A program made the translations under genes and the position numbers. This document shows positions 9,686-20,075 of a stretch of DNA of 64,000 nucleotides, piece by piece; position 1 is the stretch's first letter; every line of letters begins with the position of its first letter. The notes under the pieces were generated by a model that worked only from the letters and a program-made list of their open reading frames with translations, had not been told where the DNA came from and searched no databases. Source of the DNA: Entophlyctis helioformis (taxonomy: Eukaryota; Chytridiomycota; Chytridiomycetes; Chytridiales; Chytriomycetaceae); NCBI GenBank assembly GCA_025526915.1, contig JAHLKH010000074.1, positions 54,487-118,486 of the forward strand, in the 5' to 3' direction.

Positions 9686-10780
9686 ATGCTGTCTGCAAAG
9701 GCGCTGACGATACAAACACGGGTCGTGGCGCTGCTGGCTCTGCTGGTCGTCCTGCTGGTCGGCGGATACCTGTGGCGAGATGAGACGCTGGAAGCGCCAT
9801 ACAGCGTGATAAGGAAGCTTGCCGGCGCACCCGCATCTATGCCAACAACGCATCTGTTGGCGTCCACCTATCCCGACGCCGTCAACAAGTCAACTGCAAA
9901 GGCACTTTGGGACCACAGCCACGATCCAACAGCGTTCGAATGCCCGCGACACAAGCGGCTGCTCTTGGCCGTGCTGTCAACAGCATCCTCGCGGTCCGCT
10001 CTGCTTCGCCACTTCCTTCGCACATTCTACAGCTTCTCTCGCCCCGTCTCGACCGTTGATCTGCTGTTCATCATTGGCCGTCCCAAGGTTGACGAGAAGG
10101 ACCCAGCCATCCAGCAGCGCCAGATCGCCAACCTGCGTCTCGAGCAGGCGATCCACAACGACATTGTCGTTCTGGACATGGACGAAAACATGAACGAAGG
10201 CAAGACGTACATGTCGTTCAAGACCGTCGCCGACATGGCGTCGGCTGGCACTGGCCGCACATACGACTTTGTGGCCAAGTGCGACGACGACACGTTTGTG
10301 CACCTGCCACGGCTGTCCATCTACCTCGATCGTCTGAGCAGGAACACGACCGACGAGCATCCCAACATGTACATTGGCCGGCAGCTGACCGACCAGTTCC
10401 CGCACCCGTTCCCCAATCCGGCCATGTCTGGCATGATGTACATCCTGTCGTGGGATCTCGTCGTCTGGCTGTCCACGTCGCCATTGCCACGCGACGACAT
10501 GTATGGCCACGAAGATCGCAAGATGGGAGACTGGCTCGCAGGCAGCGGCCGGCCGATCAAGTACATCAGCAACGACAACGACTGGTTCGAGCATCGCTGG
10601 TACGGACAAAACTGGGCCAAGGAGTACTCTGACAACTTCATCGCCGTGCACCGATGCAAGGACATTGACTGGCACTGGGACGCCTTGAACCATGCCTTTG
10701 GCAGCCTGCTTCCGCAGCGACCTCCACAAAACTACCGACTGGACTCTACTCCCGATTGCAACATTGTTTATCCTTCATAG
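9686..10780 (+). CDS. GT31-type galactosyltransferase-like enzyme
   Basis: Single exon, 364 aa. The ATG at 9686 is chosen because it puts a typical signal anchor at residues about 13-30 (VVALLALLVVLLVGGYLW); an earlier in-frame ATG would bury that helix. The lumenal domain follows the beta-1,3-glycosyltransferase (GT31) pattern: LLLAVLST.....R...R.TF, then DLLFIIG, E..IHNDIVVLDM.E, YM.FKT, and FVAKCDDDTFV, the DDD metal-sugar motif. GHEDRKMG, near the C-terminus, corresponds to the conserved ED(V/R)xxG. It is expected to add a hexose or N-acetylhexosamine from a UDP-sugar in the Golgi. Neighbours are methyltransferases and other glycosyltransferases. Confidence 0.85.
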   Translation: MLSAKALTIQTRVVALLALLVVLLVGGYLWRDETLEAPYSVIRKLAGAPASMPTTHLLASTYPDAVNKSTAKALWDHSHDPTAFECPRHKRLLLAVLSTASSRSALLRHFLRTFYSFSRPVSTVDLLFIIGRPKVDEKDPAIQQRQIANLRLEQAIHNDIVVLDMDENMNEGKTYMSFKTVADMASAGTGRTYDFVAKCDDDTFVHLPRLSIYLDRLSRNTTDEHPNMYIGRQLTDQFPHPFPNPAMSGMMYILSWDLVVWLSTSPLPRDDMYGHEDRKMGDWLAGSGRPIKYISNDNDWFEHRWYGQNWAKEYSDNFIAVHRCKDIDWHWDALNHAFGSLLPQRPPQNYRLDSTPDCNIVYPS

Positions 10781-11161
10781 CCAAAGCCAAATACACCTGC
10801 AAATGCCACATGGTGCTGTGTGTCTCCCCCATCCCGTTTATTCAGTGTCGGCAGTCATGATTATTATGTATGCTGTAAAACGCAGTCAGCCAGCCAAGAA
10901 ATTCGCTCATTGGCCAGCATTGCGGAGTTGGATATTCGCATCGATGCGACAACAGCCGCTGCAACAACAACCAAGCGTGCGCAGCCAAGCGAGCGAGCGC
11001 ATCTCCGTTCAATCCAGCCGTCAAGTGTGGCAAGGCGGCTCGATGCCACAACACACGCTCCCTCCAACAACAAATGCACTGCCCCTGCCTTAAATTCAAC
11101 TCGAGGTGCCCAAGCAGCTTGCAACATTTGGGACCGCTCGCCGCATTCCACGCCGTCCATC
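10781..11161. other. Intergenic region
   Basis: Between GT31 and the second methyltransferase. No gene-like frame. The 3' half has AAC/CAA-rich words and serves as promoter for the gene starting at 11162; no convincing TATA box is seen. Confidence 0.5.
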
Positions 11162-12580
11162 ATGAGCAAAGCCAACATGCGCATGACACTGTTGGTGTCG
11201 TTCCTCGCTGCCCTGATTGTCATCTTCACGCTGAACTCGAAGCGCGAGTACTCGGCTCTGGACGATGGCAAGCCGCTGTCCCAAAGCGCGTCCCAGTCGA
11301 CGTTTCCGGGCTTCTCTCGCCCTGTGCCGGCTCTTGACCGCGAGGTGGCCGAGCTGTCGCAGTGCATTATGAAGACAGCCGACTTTGACCGCAACGAGGT
11401 GTGCTGGTCCGACTTCAAGCACAAGCAGATGCTCAAGGTCCTTGACCAGCTGGACAGCGCATCTCGTGAGCATATCGAGCACTTTGCAAGCATGAACGTG
11501 TGTATGGCTCACGCAGCCTGCTCTGCCGACTGCATTGTGTGTTTGTGCGATGGCTGACACGGATCCGTGTTGCAAACAGTCTCACTCGGCACACGCGGCC
11601 ATGATCCCGACTCATCAATGCGACATGCTCAAGATCCAGCGGTGAGCAGTTGCTGTCGATGCGCCGTCGATGCGCCGTCTATACGCTGCCCCATCCACTG
11701 TCCCATCCACTGTCCCATCCACTGCACCGATGGATATCTGACCACCGCCTGCCATGCCAGGTTTGGCTCGACCAACGAGATCGCGTATGCCAGCAACCCG
11801 TCAGACAGACACCCCGACGGCCCCAAGTGGATGTGCCCCGAGTACCTGCAGACAAGCGAGAGCGAGCAATGCACGATCTTCTCCATTGGCAGCAACGGCG
11901 ACTTTAACTTTGAGGAAGCCATGCACAAGTTTGTTGGCAACAAGTGCAAGGTATGATGCCGGTGGCAACCACACTTCATGAGTGTGCGTGTGTGTGTGTG
12001 AGTGCGGATCGACTGACTCGCCGCCTGCTGCATCCCAAGATCTACACGTTCGACTGCACTGGCAACTGGTCCAACCCCACGACCGAGTTCCACCCGTGGT
12101 GTGTCTCTGACACCAACGACATCGTGGACGGCCGCCAGTACAAGACTCTGACGACGATGATGAAGGACCTCGACGTCAAGAAGATCCACCTCTTCAAGGT
12201 CGACGTGGAAGGGTGAGACACCGCTGGCACTCTTGCTGCACACGGCTCGCTGCATACTTGAGCTGACGCACTGCGACCCATCTCATCTCACTCCATCACT
12301 CCATCACTCACTCGCTCACTCACTCAGCTACGAGTTCAAGATGTTCAAGTCGCTCGAGAAGGAGCCACTCGCGTCCCTCCCCAAGCAGATCCTGCTCGAG
12401 GTTCACTGGGGAACCAGATGGCCCGGCCAGCAGTCCTTTGACCAGGACAAGGAGACTTGGCTGCCGTATGCAACGTCTTTCTACCGCGGCATCGACAAGA
12501 TGGGTTACAGGATCGCGCTTCGAGAACGCAACATTTACAACGACTGCTGTGCTGAATATGTCTTGGTTCGTGATATCTAA
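11162..12580 (+). CDS. FkbM/METTL24-like methyltransferase, type II membrane protein
   Basis: Five exons: 11162-11497, 11580-11641, 11761-11950, 12040-12212 and 12328-12580 (337 aa). A signal anchor follows the start (MTLLVSFLAALIVIFTL). Family features are KIQRFGSTNEIAYA....WMC, the substrate-side motif seen in animal METTL24-type proteins; CTIFSIGSNGDFNFEEA for the SAM-binding strand and loop; IYTFDCTGNW for the acidic strand; and HLFKVDVEGYEFKMFK for the FkbM core. A HW.....P pattern and a Cys-containing tail end the protein. It is longer at the N-terminus and more diverged than the FkbM gene at 7896-9404, and has no GC-AG intron. It is likely a lumenal O-methyltransferase acting on a glycan. 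Confidence 0.8.
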
Positions 12581-12810
12581 TGAAGTGGCGTCTCTCGTAC
12601 CGTATGCCTTGCGTGCCATCAAAGGACGATGACTTGCGTCTTGCCTTTCATCCCATACCGATGTTTGAGCTGTGATTCTTGCAATCTCGGCACGGCGACA
12701 GCGGCTCGGGCCGTCTCTCTCTCCTTCCACCTTCCCTTCCTCCCTCTCCTTCTCCCCCCATTGCTGCACACATACACCAGATGCCATTCACAGGATGCTG
12801 CGTTCATTGA

Positions 12811-13947
12811 TCAGTCCAGCTCGCCTTCCACAAACCGAGCAACGCCGCGGGTGAAGCTTGTTTGGCGCTCGAGGATCTTGGCCACAGTCAAGTCCTTCAG
12901 GTACTCTTCCGCAATGTGGTGCCAGGCGTGCCACAGCAGCTGCTTGTACATTCGCCGGCCGTCGCCGTCCACAAACGACTCGCCGCCAAACACCCAGCTG
13001 GTGCTGTTGTGTGCCAGTTGGACGCCGTGTGGCTCCCATGTCGGGTAGAAGAAGCGGCTGTGATGCACAACGCGGATCCGCTCTGGGTCCTCGAGCCACA
13101 TCTTCTTGGGCAGATGCACCGAGTGCTCGGCCCATTCGGTGGACTGGAAGTCGCGGTAGCTGTTGAGCCAGTCGGTCATGAACGAGTGGCCCGGCGTGGC
13201 AATGATCACCGCATTGCACAGTCCAAACGCTCCACCGAACCCCTCTTCGCCAAGTGTCAGGCCAGGTGTCTTGCTGTAGTACTCGGCCGGGAACGGGTGG
13301 AAGCTGATGACGTCCATGTCCATGTATATGCCGCCATACTTGAGAATGGCTTGCATGCGCACCTGCGACGCAGACGAGTGCGTGTGAGCATCACGAACAC
13401 ATACACTCAGATAGCATGCGGCTACATGCATGACTGCCGCCTTACGATATCGGCCATGTGGGCAGCCTCGACGAGCTTGTTGCCAAACACGCTCTCGACA
13501 GGCTGCACTTGAACGAGCGTGATGTACTTTTGCGACCGATCCCACCACTTGCCCGTGGGCTTGTACACGTGGTAAAAGTAGATCGCCTCTGGTTTGTGGA
13601 CCATAAAGGCAGACTTGCAGCACCGTGTCAGCAGCCAGCAGATTTAGAGTGCCACGCATGTCGTGAGTGTTGCCAGCAAAGCACCAACGCAAGCAGCACA
13701 CCTTGATGGCAATGTAGTGCAGCAGCGTGAACTTTGGGTCTGGCTTCAGGCCATGGATGAAGTGGATGATGTTGGGCACGCCGTCGTCGTGGCTGGTGCT
13801 TATTGGCGGCAGCTGTGGCAGCATGGCGTCTTCCATGACAACACTGCTCGCTTCGCGGACCTCTGTCCACAGTGACGCCACAAGCAGGATCATCACGAGG
13901 ACGGTGCCAAACATGGCACGCTGCAGAAGCGATGGGAATTTGGACAT
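12811..13947 (-). CDS. GT32-type glycosyltransferase (DXD), first copy
   Basis: Three exons on the minus strand: 13947-13702, 13613-13446 and 13362-12811 (321 aa). All introns are phase 0. Signal anchor at residues about 8-27. VPNIIHFIHG opens the catalytic domain, as in OCH1/A4GALT-type enzymes. AAHMADIVRMQAILKYGGIYMDMD carries the glycan-transferase DXD-containing motif that holds the nucleotide sugar and metal. The C-terminal part ends with a HAWHH pattern common in the family. It is convergent with the methyltransferase at 11162-12580. Donor and acceptor cannot be told from sequence; GT32 members transfer mannose, galactose or related hexoses. Confidence 0.82.
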   Translation of the reverse strand: MSKFPSLLQRAMFGTVLVMILLVASLWTEVREASSVVMEDAMLPQLPPISTSHDDGVPNIIHFIHGLKPDPKFTLLHYIAIKVCCLRWCFAGNTHDMRGTLNLLAADTVLQVCLYGPQTRGDLLLPRVQAHGQVVGSVAKVHHARSSAACRERVWQQARRGCPHGRYRKAAVMHVAACYLSVCVRDAHTHSSASQVRMQAILKYGGIYMDMDVISFHPFPAEYYSKTPGLTLGEEGFGGAFGLCNAVIIATPGHSFMTDWLNSYRDFQSTEWAEHSVHLPKKMWLEDPERIRVVHHSRFFYPTWEPHGVQLAHNSTSWVFGGESFVDGDGRRMYKQLLWHAWHHIAEEYLKDLTVAKILERQTSFTRGVARFVEGELD

Positions 13948-14509
13948 GGCTGTGTGTCGAGACCGGTGAAGGATGCGTCTGGGCTGTTGAGGGTGGCGAC
14001 CGAGACGTTCAAGGAACGCACGGAATGACGGGGTTGAGGAAGACGCGGAAGAAGTGATATTGAGACCAGAACGCGATATGGATGCGATGTGGCTGGGACG
14101 CTGTGCTCGAACAGACGGGTGATTGGACGCTGGATGCAGATGGGTCATACGAGTGTCGACGGAGGCCGAATGCAGAGGACAGCCAGCCAGCTGTGGATGG
14201 AGATGCGACTGTGGGTGACGATGAACGTGATTGGTGATTGGCTGGATGGCGACGGGAGAGTGACGGTTGCAGACACTTGGCGGCACCAGGTGGGATCAAG
14301 TTGCAGTGTGGACTGCCACTTGCTGAGACACGAAACACAGTCAAGTGTCCAGACTCACTCGAGCCACGCCGATGCGAACATCTGGCCCGACTGAAACGAG
14401 TTTCAACGAGATGCTGGGGTTGCAGATGTGAACCGACAACATCGACGGTCATGATCAGGCGATGCGTCGTTGTGTTTGACAAGCGGACAGACACGTTCAA
14501 GCTGGCACT
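13948..14509. other. Intergenic region before repeat arm B
   Basis: Promoter side of the GT32 gene. No gene-like frame. From 14463 the sequence (GTCGTTGTGTTTGACAAGCG and following) is shared with the left end of repeat copy C at 19279 but not with arm A. Confidence 0.5.
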
Positions 14510-15408
14510 GCCGAATTCTCATTGGCTTGTCTGGCTGCAGCGACGACTTTGGTGTTGCTGGATCTGGACCCAACTCCGCCGAATTCTCATTGGCTGGCTT
14601 GATGGAGAGTGTTGCTGGATGTGGATGGAGTGGCTGGCTGCTTGGACCATCAGGGCAGACACTGCAAGCGAGGCAGTGTGGCATCGACTGCGACAATGGC
14701 TGTGCATACCTCAGTGTCACACATCGCCTGCTCAAACGACTCCACATCAGCGTTGATGGGCCGAGAGTGGATGCAAGGATGACTGCGACGCCTGCCAGCA
14801 GCCAACACTGCACTTGCATGGTTGATGTGATCACCACACAACAATCACTGCCAGCCAGCCATCCATCTCAGTCGGAGTCTGGCAGAGTGTCGGCCATGGA
14901 CAGACAACAAGAAAAGCATTGATTGGCTGGCTGGTGAGTCAACTCATCGTCGGAGTTTGAGTGAGATTGCCACTCGTGGTTGGACGGCCAGTCTGGCATC
15001 CATCGACTGTGCTGCCAGTCGCTGGCGTGCGAGTCGCAGACGTGTGTGTGTGGCAGGCAGGCGATCCGAGCATTGGCTGCATGTGAATGGGCTGCAAGTG
15101 CATGCGGTGGCTGCAAGGACTGCCAATGACGGCATCCGATCAGTCGCAATGGAGCAGATTGTTGAGCAGTTGCTGTGAGTGCATGTGCAGTGCCATCCGA
15201 GTGGCTGGTTGGTGCAGCAGGAGTCTGGAGAGCAGCCAGACGACAGAGCAAGGCAGCACAGCAGCCAGATGACAGAGCAAGGTAGCAGAGCAGCTTGCAT
15301 TGTGTGTGGTGGGTTCATTGGGGGGATTGATATATACGGATGCTCATGATCGGATGTGATGGGCGAGACAGAGTGACAGACTGACTGACGGACAGACAGA
15401 CGGCATGC

Positions 15409-16215
15409 TTAGCCCCACTTCATCTCGCCGAGCACGACCTTGGCGCCAATGTCGAGGGCAACCTCCATGCCGGCATTCGGGTACAGCGCTCTCATGGCCG
15501 CGTTGAGCTCGGCGCTGGTGGCTGCCTTGGCGCGCTCCGCCTCGAACGCAACCAGGTAATCGCGCGTGTACCGCACGGCATCCACGCCGACGGCCGCGTC
15601 GGGCTTCATGTGGCCCGGCACAACAACCTTGGGTCCCTGTGCGAGGATACCGTCGAGGATGCCGACCCACACGGCGCGCTGCTCGGGAGTGGGGGTGTCG
15701 GCCACCCACACATGCACGCCAGAGAACACCAGCACGCCGCCCACGATGGCGCCGAGGCTCGGCACAGACAGGTAGCGACGGTTGGGGATCGACACGCTGA
15801 CAATGTCGATGGTCTCGCCGTCGACGGTCAGCGACGTGCCGTCAAAGGCCGTCGGGATCACAACGTCGGCGAGCGTCTGCGGGCCGTTGGTCTTGAGCTG
15901 CGGACCCCACACGTCGAGCTTCTTCTGCACGCTGGCGTTGATGGCGGCGATGGTGGCCGACGCCGCAAGCACCTTGGCGTTGGGGAACAGCGTCTTGATG
16001 GGCAGCAGGCTGAAGTAGTAGTCCGGGTCGCTCTGGCTGATGTAGATGGTCGTGAGCGTCTTGCCACTGGCCGTGATGGCGTCGGCGACCGCCTTGCCGT
16101 CGCTGAGCGTGAAGCCGCCGTCGATGAGCACGGCCTCGGTCGGGCCGGTGAGGAGGACCGGCGCGCGGAAGAAACCGTTGGGACCGGCGGGGAACGACTG
16201 CAGCGTGATGGTCAT
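15409..16215 (-). CDS. Metallo-beta-lactamase-fold protein, copy B
   Basis: Encodes the same 268 residues as the gene at 6128-6934. The few nucleotide differences I find (for example a C/T in the ACxCCCACT codons, GTC/GTT in PKVV, and GTG/GTT in ADVVIP) are silent. It has the same TATA element, the same changed metal motif (SQSDPDYYF) and retained PGH. Either gene conversion or selection keeps the proteins identical. The gene sits between GT32 and GT34 of the glycan cluster. Confidence 0.75.
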   Translation of the reverse strand: MTITLQSFPAGPNGFFRAPVLLTGPTEAVLIDGGFTLSDGKAVADAITASGKTLTTIYISQSDPDYYFSLLPIKTLFPNAKVLAASATIAAINASVQKKLDVWGPQLKTNGPQTLADVVIPTAFDGTSLTVDGETIDIVSVSIPNRRYLSVPSLGAIVGGVLVFSGVHVWVADTPTPEQRAVWVGILDGILAQGPKVVVPGHMKPDAAVGVDAVRYTRDYLVAFEAERAKAATSAELNAAMRALYPNAGMEVALDIGAKVVLGEMKWG

Positions 16216-16308
16216 TGCTGGTTGTGGGATTGTGGTTGTTGGTGTGGATTGCAGGTGGTTGGCTGTGGAGAGCGGTGGTTTGGAGCAGAGCAGGCAACCG
16301 GGCAGCCG

Positions 16309-16318
16309 CTTTTATATC
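16309..16318 (-). promoter_or_regulatory. TATA box, beta-lactamase-fold gene copy B
   Basis: GATATAAAAG on the minus strand about 95 bp before the ATG at 16215, identical to copy A. Confidence 0.65.
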
Positions 16319-16579
16319 GCGGTGTCTGCAGTGTCTGTGCCACCAAATCCGTTTTGCCGACACGCACGCAGCCGATTGGCCACAGCAGCCGGCTGGTTGG
16401 CTGGCTGGTTGGTTGGTTGGTTGGTTGGCCACAGCAGCCGGTTGGTTGGATGCGAGCAAGCGTCTGCCGTGAGCGGCCACCAGCCACGCAACGCAACAGC
16501 CGCTGTGTGGCTGCCGGCTGGCTGCATGATCCGCATTGCACGAGCAGCAGCAGCAGTAGTCGTCGGATGGATGTCTGCA

Positions 16580-16707
16580 TGCCTGTCCATGGATCAGCAA
16601 GCCACTTCCCGTCGATCATCTCTGCCAACGGCTGCTTGATCATTGCCGCCTGTCCCAAGCTGCTCATCAAGGACGCTGATCTCCAAGTCCCATCAGGTGT
16701 GCGCTGA
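16580..16707 (+). pseudogene. Acyl-CoA-ligase hinge fragment, copy B
   Basis: The plus strand encodes NGCLIIAACPKLLIKDADLQVP, the counterpart of the hinge region in the relic at 5640-5720, then a stop. The A10 region with SGKILRR is absent here because the duplication ends at about 16694. The Asp-Arg pair of the hinge has been lost, and differences from copy A change amino acids, so it is not constrained. Confidence 0.6.
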
Positions 16708-16774
16708 CGTACAAACAGGTTCATTCTATCGTCGTTGCCCGACTGAACACCTCCCTCCATGGCGACTCTGGCGG

Positions 16775-17676
16775 CTACAGACCAACGACCTTGTCCTTTT
16801 CGTAGTCGAGCAGAAGGTTCTCAAAGCCAGAGTACTTGCCGACAGACGGGAAATGCACCAAGAGATCGCCAAGCTGCCAGATGCCATCGGGTTTGCTGCT
16901 GCACACGCCGGGGTGGTATGCGTTGATGTCGCGCTGCGGCAGGGACTTGAAGTGGCTCATGGCGTCGGGCATGGCTTGCAGCACCTCGAGCATGGCTGCG
17001 TTCTCTTCCCAGTACGTCGGTGTCGCAATGCGGACCATGTAGACTGCGTGCCGTGTGTCAGATCTCGCATGAGCAGAGAGCCATGCGGGCAGGTGTCATG
17101 CATACCTTCTTCGAAGAACTGCTGCGACCACTTGGACACGCGGACAAGGAAGCTGCCGGCATTGAGGATCACGTTGCAGTCGGGCGACGCCATGAGATCA
17201 AAGCTGTCGTCGAGCAGGTCGGTCACTTTCTTGGAGTGGTTGGTGATCATCGTGTCCATGTCCAGCGACCAAATCCACTCGTGCCGCGCAGCCTTGATAT
17301 GATTCGAGATGGCGCGGATCTTGGACCACACAGCAGGCCGCTTGTCGTCCAGCAGCTCTCGCTGGAAGTACAGGCCGTACCCGTGCTTGGCGGCATACTG
17401 CTGCTTGTTCTTGATGCTGATGTCTTGCCACGTTGGGTATCCCGGCGGCGTGTTGAGCAGCACGATGCCCAGTCGGTTGCGGTTGAGCTGCTGCTCATAA
17501 GTCAGGCCGGTCTGGAACGAGTCGAGCGTGGTCCGCACGACGGCATGCAGCGACGGCAGCGACGCCATGTACATGGACAGACAGACAATCGCCGCAACGA
17601 GAGCGGCGCGAATGATGGCTTGCGGCTTCTTCATCAGTCGCAGCTGGCCTGCCCATCCCGTTACTCGAATCATCAT
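16775..17676 (-). CDS. GT34-type (GMA12/MNN10) glycosyltransferase
   Basis: Two exons on the minus strand: 17676-17106 and 17043-16775 (279 aa), phase-1 intron with GTATGC donor. A signal anchor follows a short basic tail (IIRAALVAAIVCLSMYMASL). The catalytic domain shows the GT34 order: IVLLNTP at the first strand, NKQQYAAKHGYGLYFQ, WSKIRAI, and EWIWSLDMDTMITN, the DXD motif that binds UDP- or GDP-sugar and metal. NAGSFLVRVSKWSQQFFEE is the downstream acceptor region. The family comprises alpha-1,2/1,6-galactosyl-, mannosyl- and xylosyltransferases of the Golgi. The protein is shorter than yeast members (about 390 aa) but contains the full core. Confidence 0.85.
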
Positions 17677-17978
17677 GATGGACTGTGTGTCTGGCGGTGC
17701 GGCTTTGTGGAAGTCGGTGCGGCTTTGTGGCAGTCGGTGAAGACGGCGACAACAGCCTCTTATCCGGTCTGTGTTTGTGTATCCTTGGCGGCCCGTTCGT
17801 GTTTTCGACGCGTGTTTGTTATGCTGGCATTTTGTGACATTGCGTGACACGCACGCATTTGTCGAGCTTGTTGTTGCACTGGACGCCAATAAAATCACCA
17901 GCCAGCCTGCCTGCAAGCTATTTTGTGCTTGCCTCCAACCAATTGGCAATCAATATCTGCGTTACATCGACTGGTTTA

Positions 17979-19201
17979 TTATACATCGCCCTCCTTCTTG
18001 TCTTCCTCCTTCTTTTCCTCCTTCTTGTCTTCTTTCTTGTCTTCTTTCTTGTCTTCCTTCTTGTCTTCCTTCTTGTCCTCCTTCTTGTCTTGCTCCTTTG
18101 GCGGCTCGTCCTTGTGCAGTCCCCGCTCGGTGTGGATGTGCGGGTTGTCGTATCCCCACGAATGCGTCCAGAACGTGATCGCAAGAGTGCGGTCGGGAGT
18201 AACACCCTCCTTCCACTCGGGCTTGCGTGGCTTGTCGTCCACAATCGTGGGCACACGGTCGAGCGGGAACAGGGGTGGCGAGCGAATGAACTTCTCCTTG
18301 CACTTTTGCTCGTTGAAGTCGTTGGACTGACCGGAGCAGATGCCGCCGTGAGTGGATCCGTTGTGCTTCCAGCTGTACGGGAAGATGATCTCGGGACCAA
18401 AGATGGTGATGGGACTCTGCTGGTCGAGCGGCAGTTGGCGGTAGGCAAGATAAGCGTTCTGGATCATGACGGGGCCGGCGACTTCCTCGACCCACGACTC
18501 GAGGTGGAACTTGCTCAGCCGCGACTCGATGTGTTTCATGCAGAACAGCCAGAACGGATGCCGCGGACGAGAGGCCATCCACGCATTGGGGATCGAGTCG
18601 GAGAAGTGCAGGATGTCGTCAACGGCTCCCATCGATGCAAGGATGAGCTCGTGGCCATGGAGGTAGTCGTCCAGCGGCGTGATGGAGAGGACGTCGAGGT
18701 CCGAGTACACGCCGCCAAAGACGTACAGATACACCAGCCGAGACGCGTCGATGCGCATGATGTTCTTGGGCAGGGCGTCGTATGTGGGGAGGAACCACGG
18801 CACCTTCTTCTCCACAAGCAGCCTGTTGTCGCTGTCGGTCCATATCTTGTGCATCCACAGCGGATGGTTCTTGAGCCACGACGACGACCATGCCTCGAAT
18901 TTCTGGCACGCCGGCCAACGCAACGCAGCGTTCATGGTGTGTGTTTGCTGTCAGCACTTGCGTGCCACCTTGGCAGCACGATAGCCGCACGACAGCAGCA
19001 CGGCACACTCACCTTTGGAAGGACAGTGCTCTTCCAGCTCTGGTGGATGATGTGGGGGATTGAACGATCCACACTGCCAGCGTCCCTGTGAGACCGGTAC
19101 CTTGCGCTGCTCAAGCTGATCAGCGAGCGAACCATGAAGATGAAGACTGCGGCGGCAGCGAACAGGATGCCCAGCCTCGAGATCCGACGAAGGACCTTCA
19201 T
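17979..19201 (-). CDS. GT32-type (OCH1-like) glycosyltransferase with charged tail
   Basis: Two exons on the minus strand: 19201-19013 and 18947-17979 (385 aa). Signal anchor at residues 8-30. SIPHIIHQSWKS begins the OCH1-type domain, then SWLKNHPLWMHKIWTD, ASRLVYLYVFGGVYSDLD (DXD), ASRPRHPFW, and GP..IQNAYLAY. The C-terminus after HSWGYDNPHIHT is a run of Lys-Lys-Glu-Asp units encoded by near-perfect 12/15-bp tandem repeats (17995-18110). The tail is highly charged, unlike any standard GT32 C-terminus, and would be lumenal. An 18-bp CCAAT-containing motif of repeat C lies 123-140 bp upstream in the gene's own orientation. Confidence 0.83.
17995..18110 (-). repeat. In-frame tandem repeat coding (KKED)n
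   Basis: Imperfect units of CTTCTTGTCTTC/CTTCTTGTCCTC on the plus strand, translated on the minus strand as KKED/KKEE blocks at the end of the GT32 protein. Unit number is likely variable between strains because repeats of this kind slip. Confidence 0.85.
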
Positions 19202-19278
19202 TCCACACGTGGCGTTCGCGAGTTTCGTGGTAACAGGATAAAGTGAGTGCCTTGCGTTCTTATGGTTGAATGCATGGA

Positions 19279-20075
19279 GCGTCGTTGTGTTTGACAAGCG
19301 GACTGACACGTTCAAGCTGGTCTGCCGAATTCTCATTGGCTTGTCTGGTTGCAGCGACGACTCTGGTGTTGCTGGATCTGGACCCAACTCCGCCGAATTC
19401 TCATTGGCTAACTTGATGGAGAGTGTTGCTGGATGTGGCTGGAGTGGCTGGCTGCTTGGACCATCAGGGCAGACACTGCAAGCGAGGCAGTGTGGCATCG
19501 ACTGCGACAATGGCCGTACATGTCTCAGTGTCACGCATCGCCTGCTCAAACGGCTCCACATCAGCGATGATGGGCCGAGAGTGGATGCAAGGACGACTGC
19601 GACGCTTGCCAGCAGCCAACACTGCACTTGCATGGTTGATGTGATCACCACACAACAATCACTGCCAGCGAACCATCCATCCCAGTCGGAGTCTGGCAGA
19701 GTGTCGGCCATGGACAGACAACAAGAAAAGCATTGATTGGCTGGCTGGTGAGTCAACTCATCGTCGGAGTTTGAGTGAGATTGCCACTCGTGGTTGGACG
19801 GCCAGTCTGGCATCCATCGACTGTGCTGCCAGTCGCTGGCGTGCGAGTCGCAGACGTGTGTGTGTGGCAGGCAGGCGATCCGAGCATTGGCTGCATGTGC
19901 ATTGGCTGCATGTGCATGCGCTGGCTGCAAGGACTGCCAATGACGGCATCCGATCAGTCGCAATGGAGCAGATTGTTGAGCAGTTGCTGTGAGTGCATGT
20001 GCAGTGCCATCCGAGTGGCTGGTTGGTGCAGCAGCAGCATGGAGAGCAGTCTGGAGAGCAGCCTGGAGAGCAGCC
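19279..20075 (-). repeat. Repeat copy C (truncated)
   Basis: Same orientation as arm B and matching it from about 14464 to 15240. It holds the two 18-bp CCAAT motifs (19324-19341 and 19392-19409, again 68 bp apart) and the non-coding part only; it stops before the beta-lactamase-fold gene. It occupies the space between the GT32 promoter and the GT90 gene. 20076-20316 shows nothing gene-like. Confidence 0.9.

Larger units (their letters stand above)
14510..16694 (-). repeat. Arm B of the 2.2-kb inverted duplication
   Basis: Reverse-complement copy of 5649-7834. The arms are separated by 6.7 kb holding two methyltransferases, GT31 and GT32. The 18-bp motif AGCCAATGAGAATTCGGC is again present twice (minus strand; 14510-14527 and 14578-14595) with the same 68-bp spacing. 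It contains the second beta-lactamase-fold gene and the hinge fragment of the acyl-CoA-ligase relic. Confidence 0.92.
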
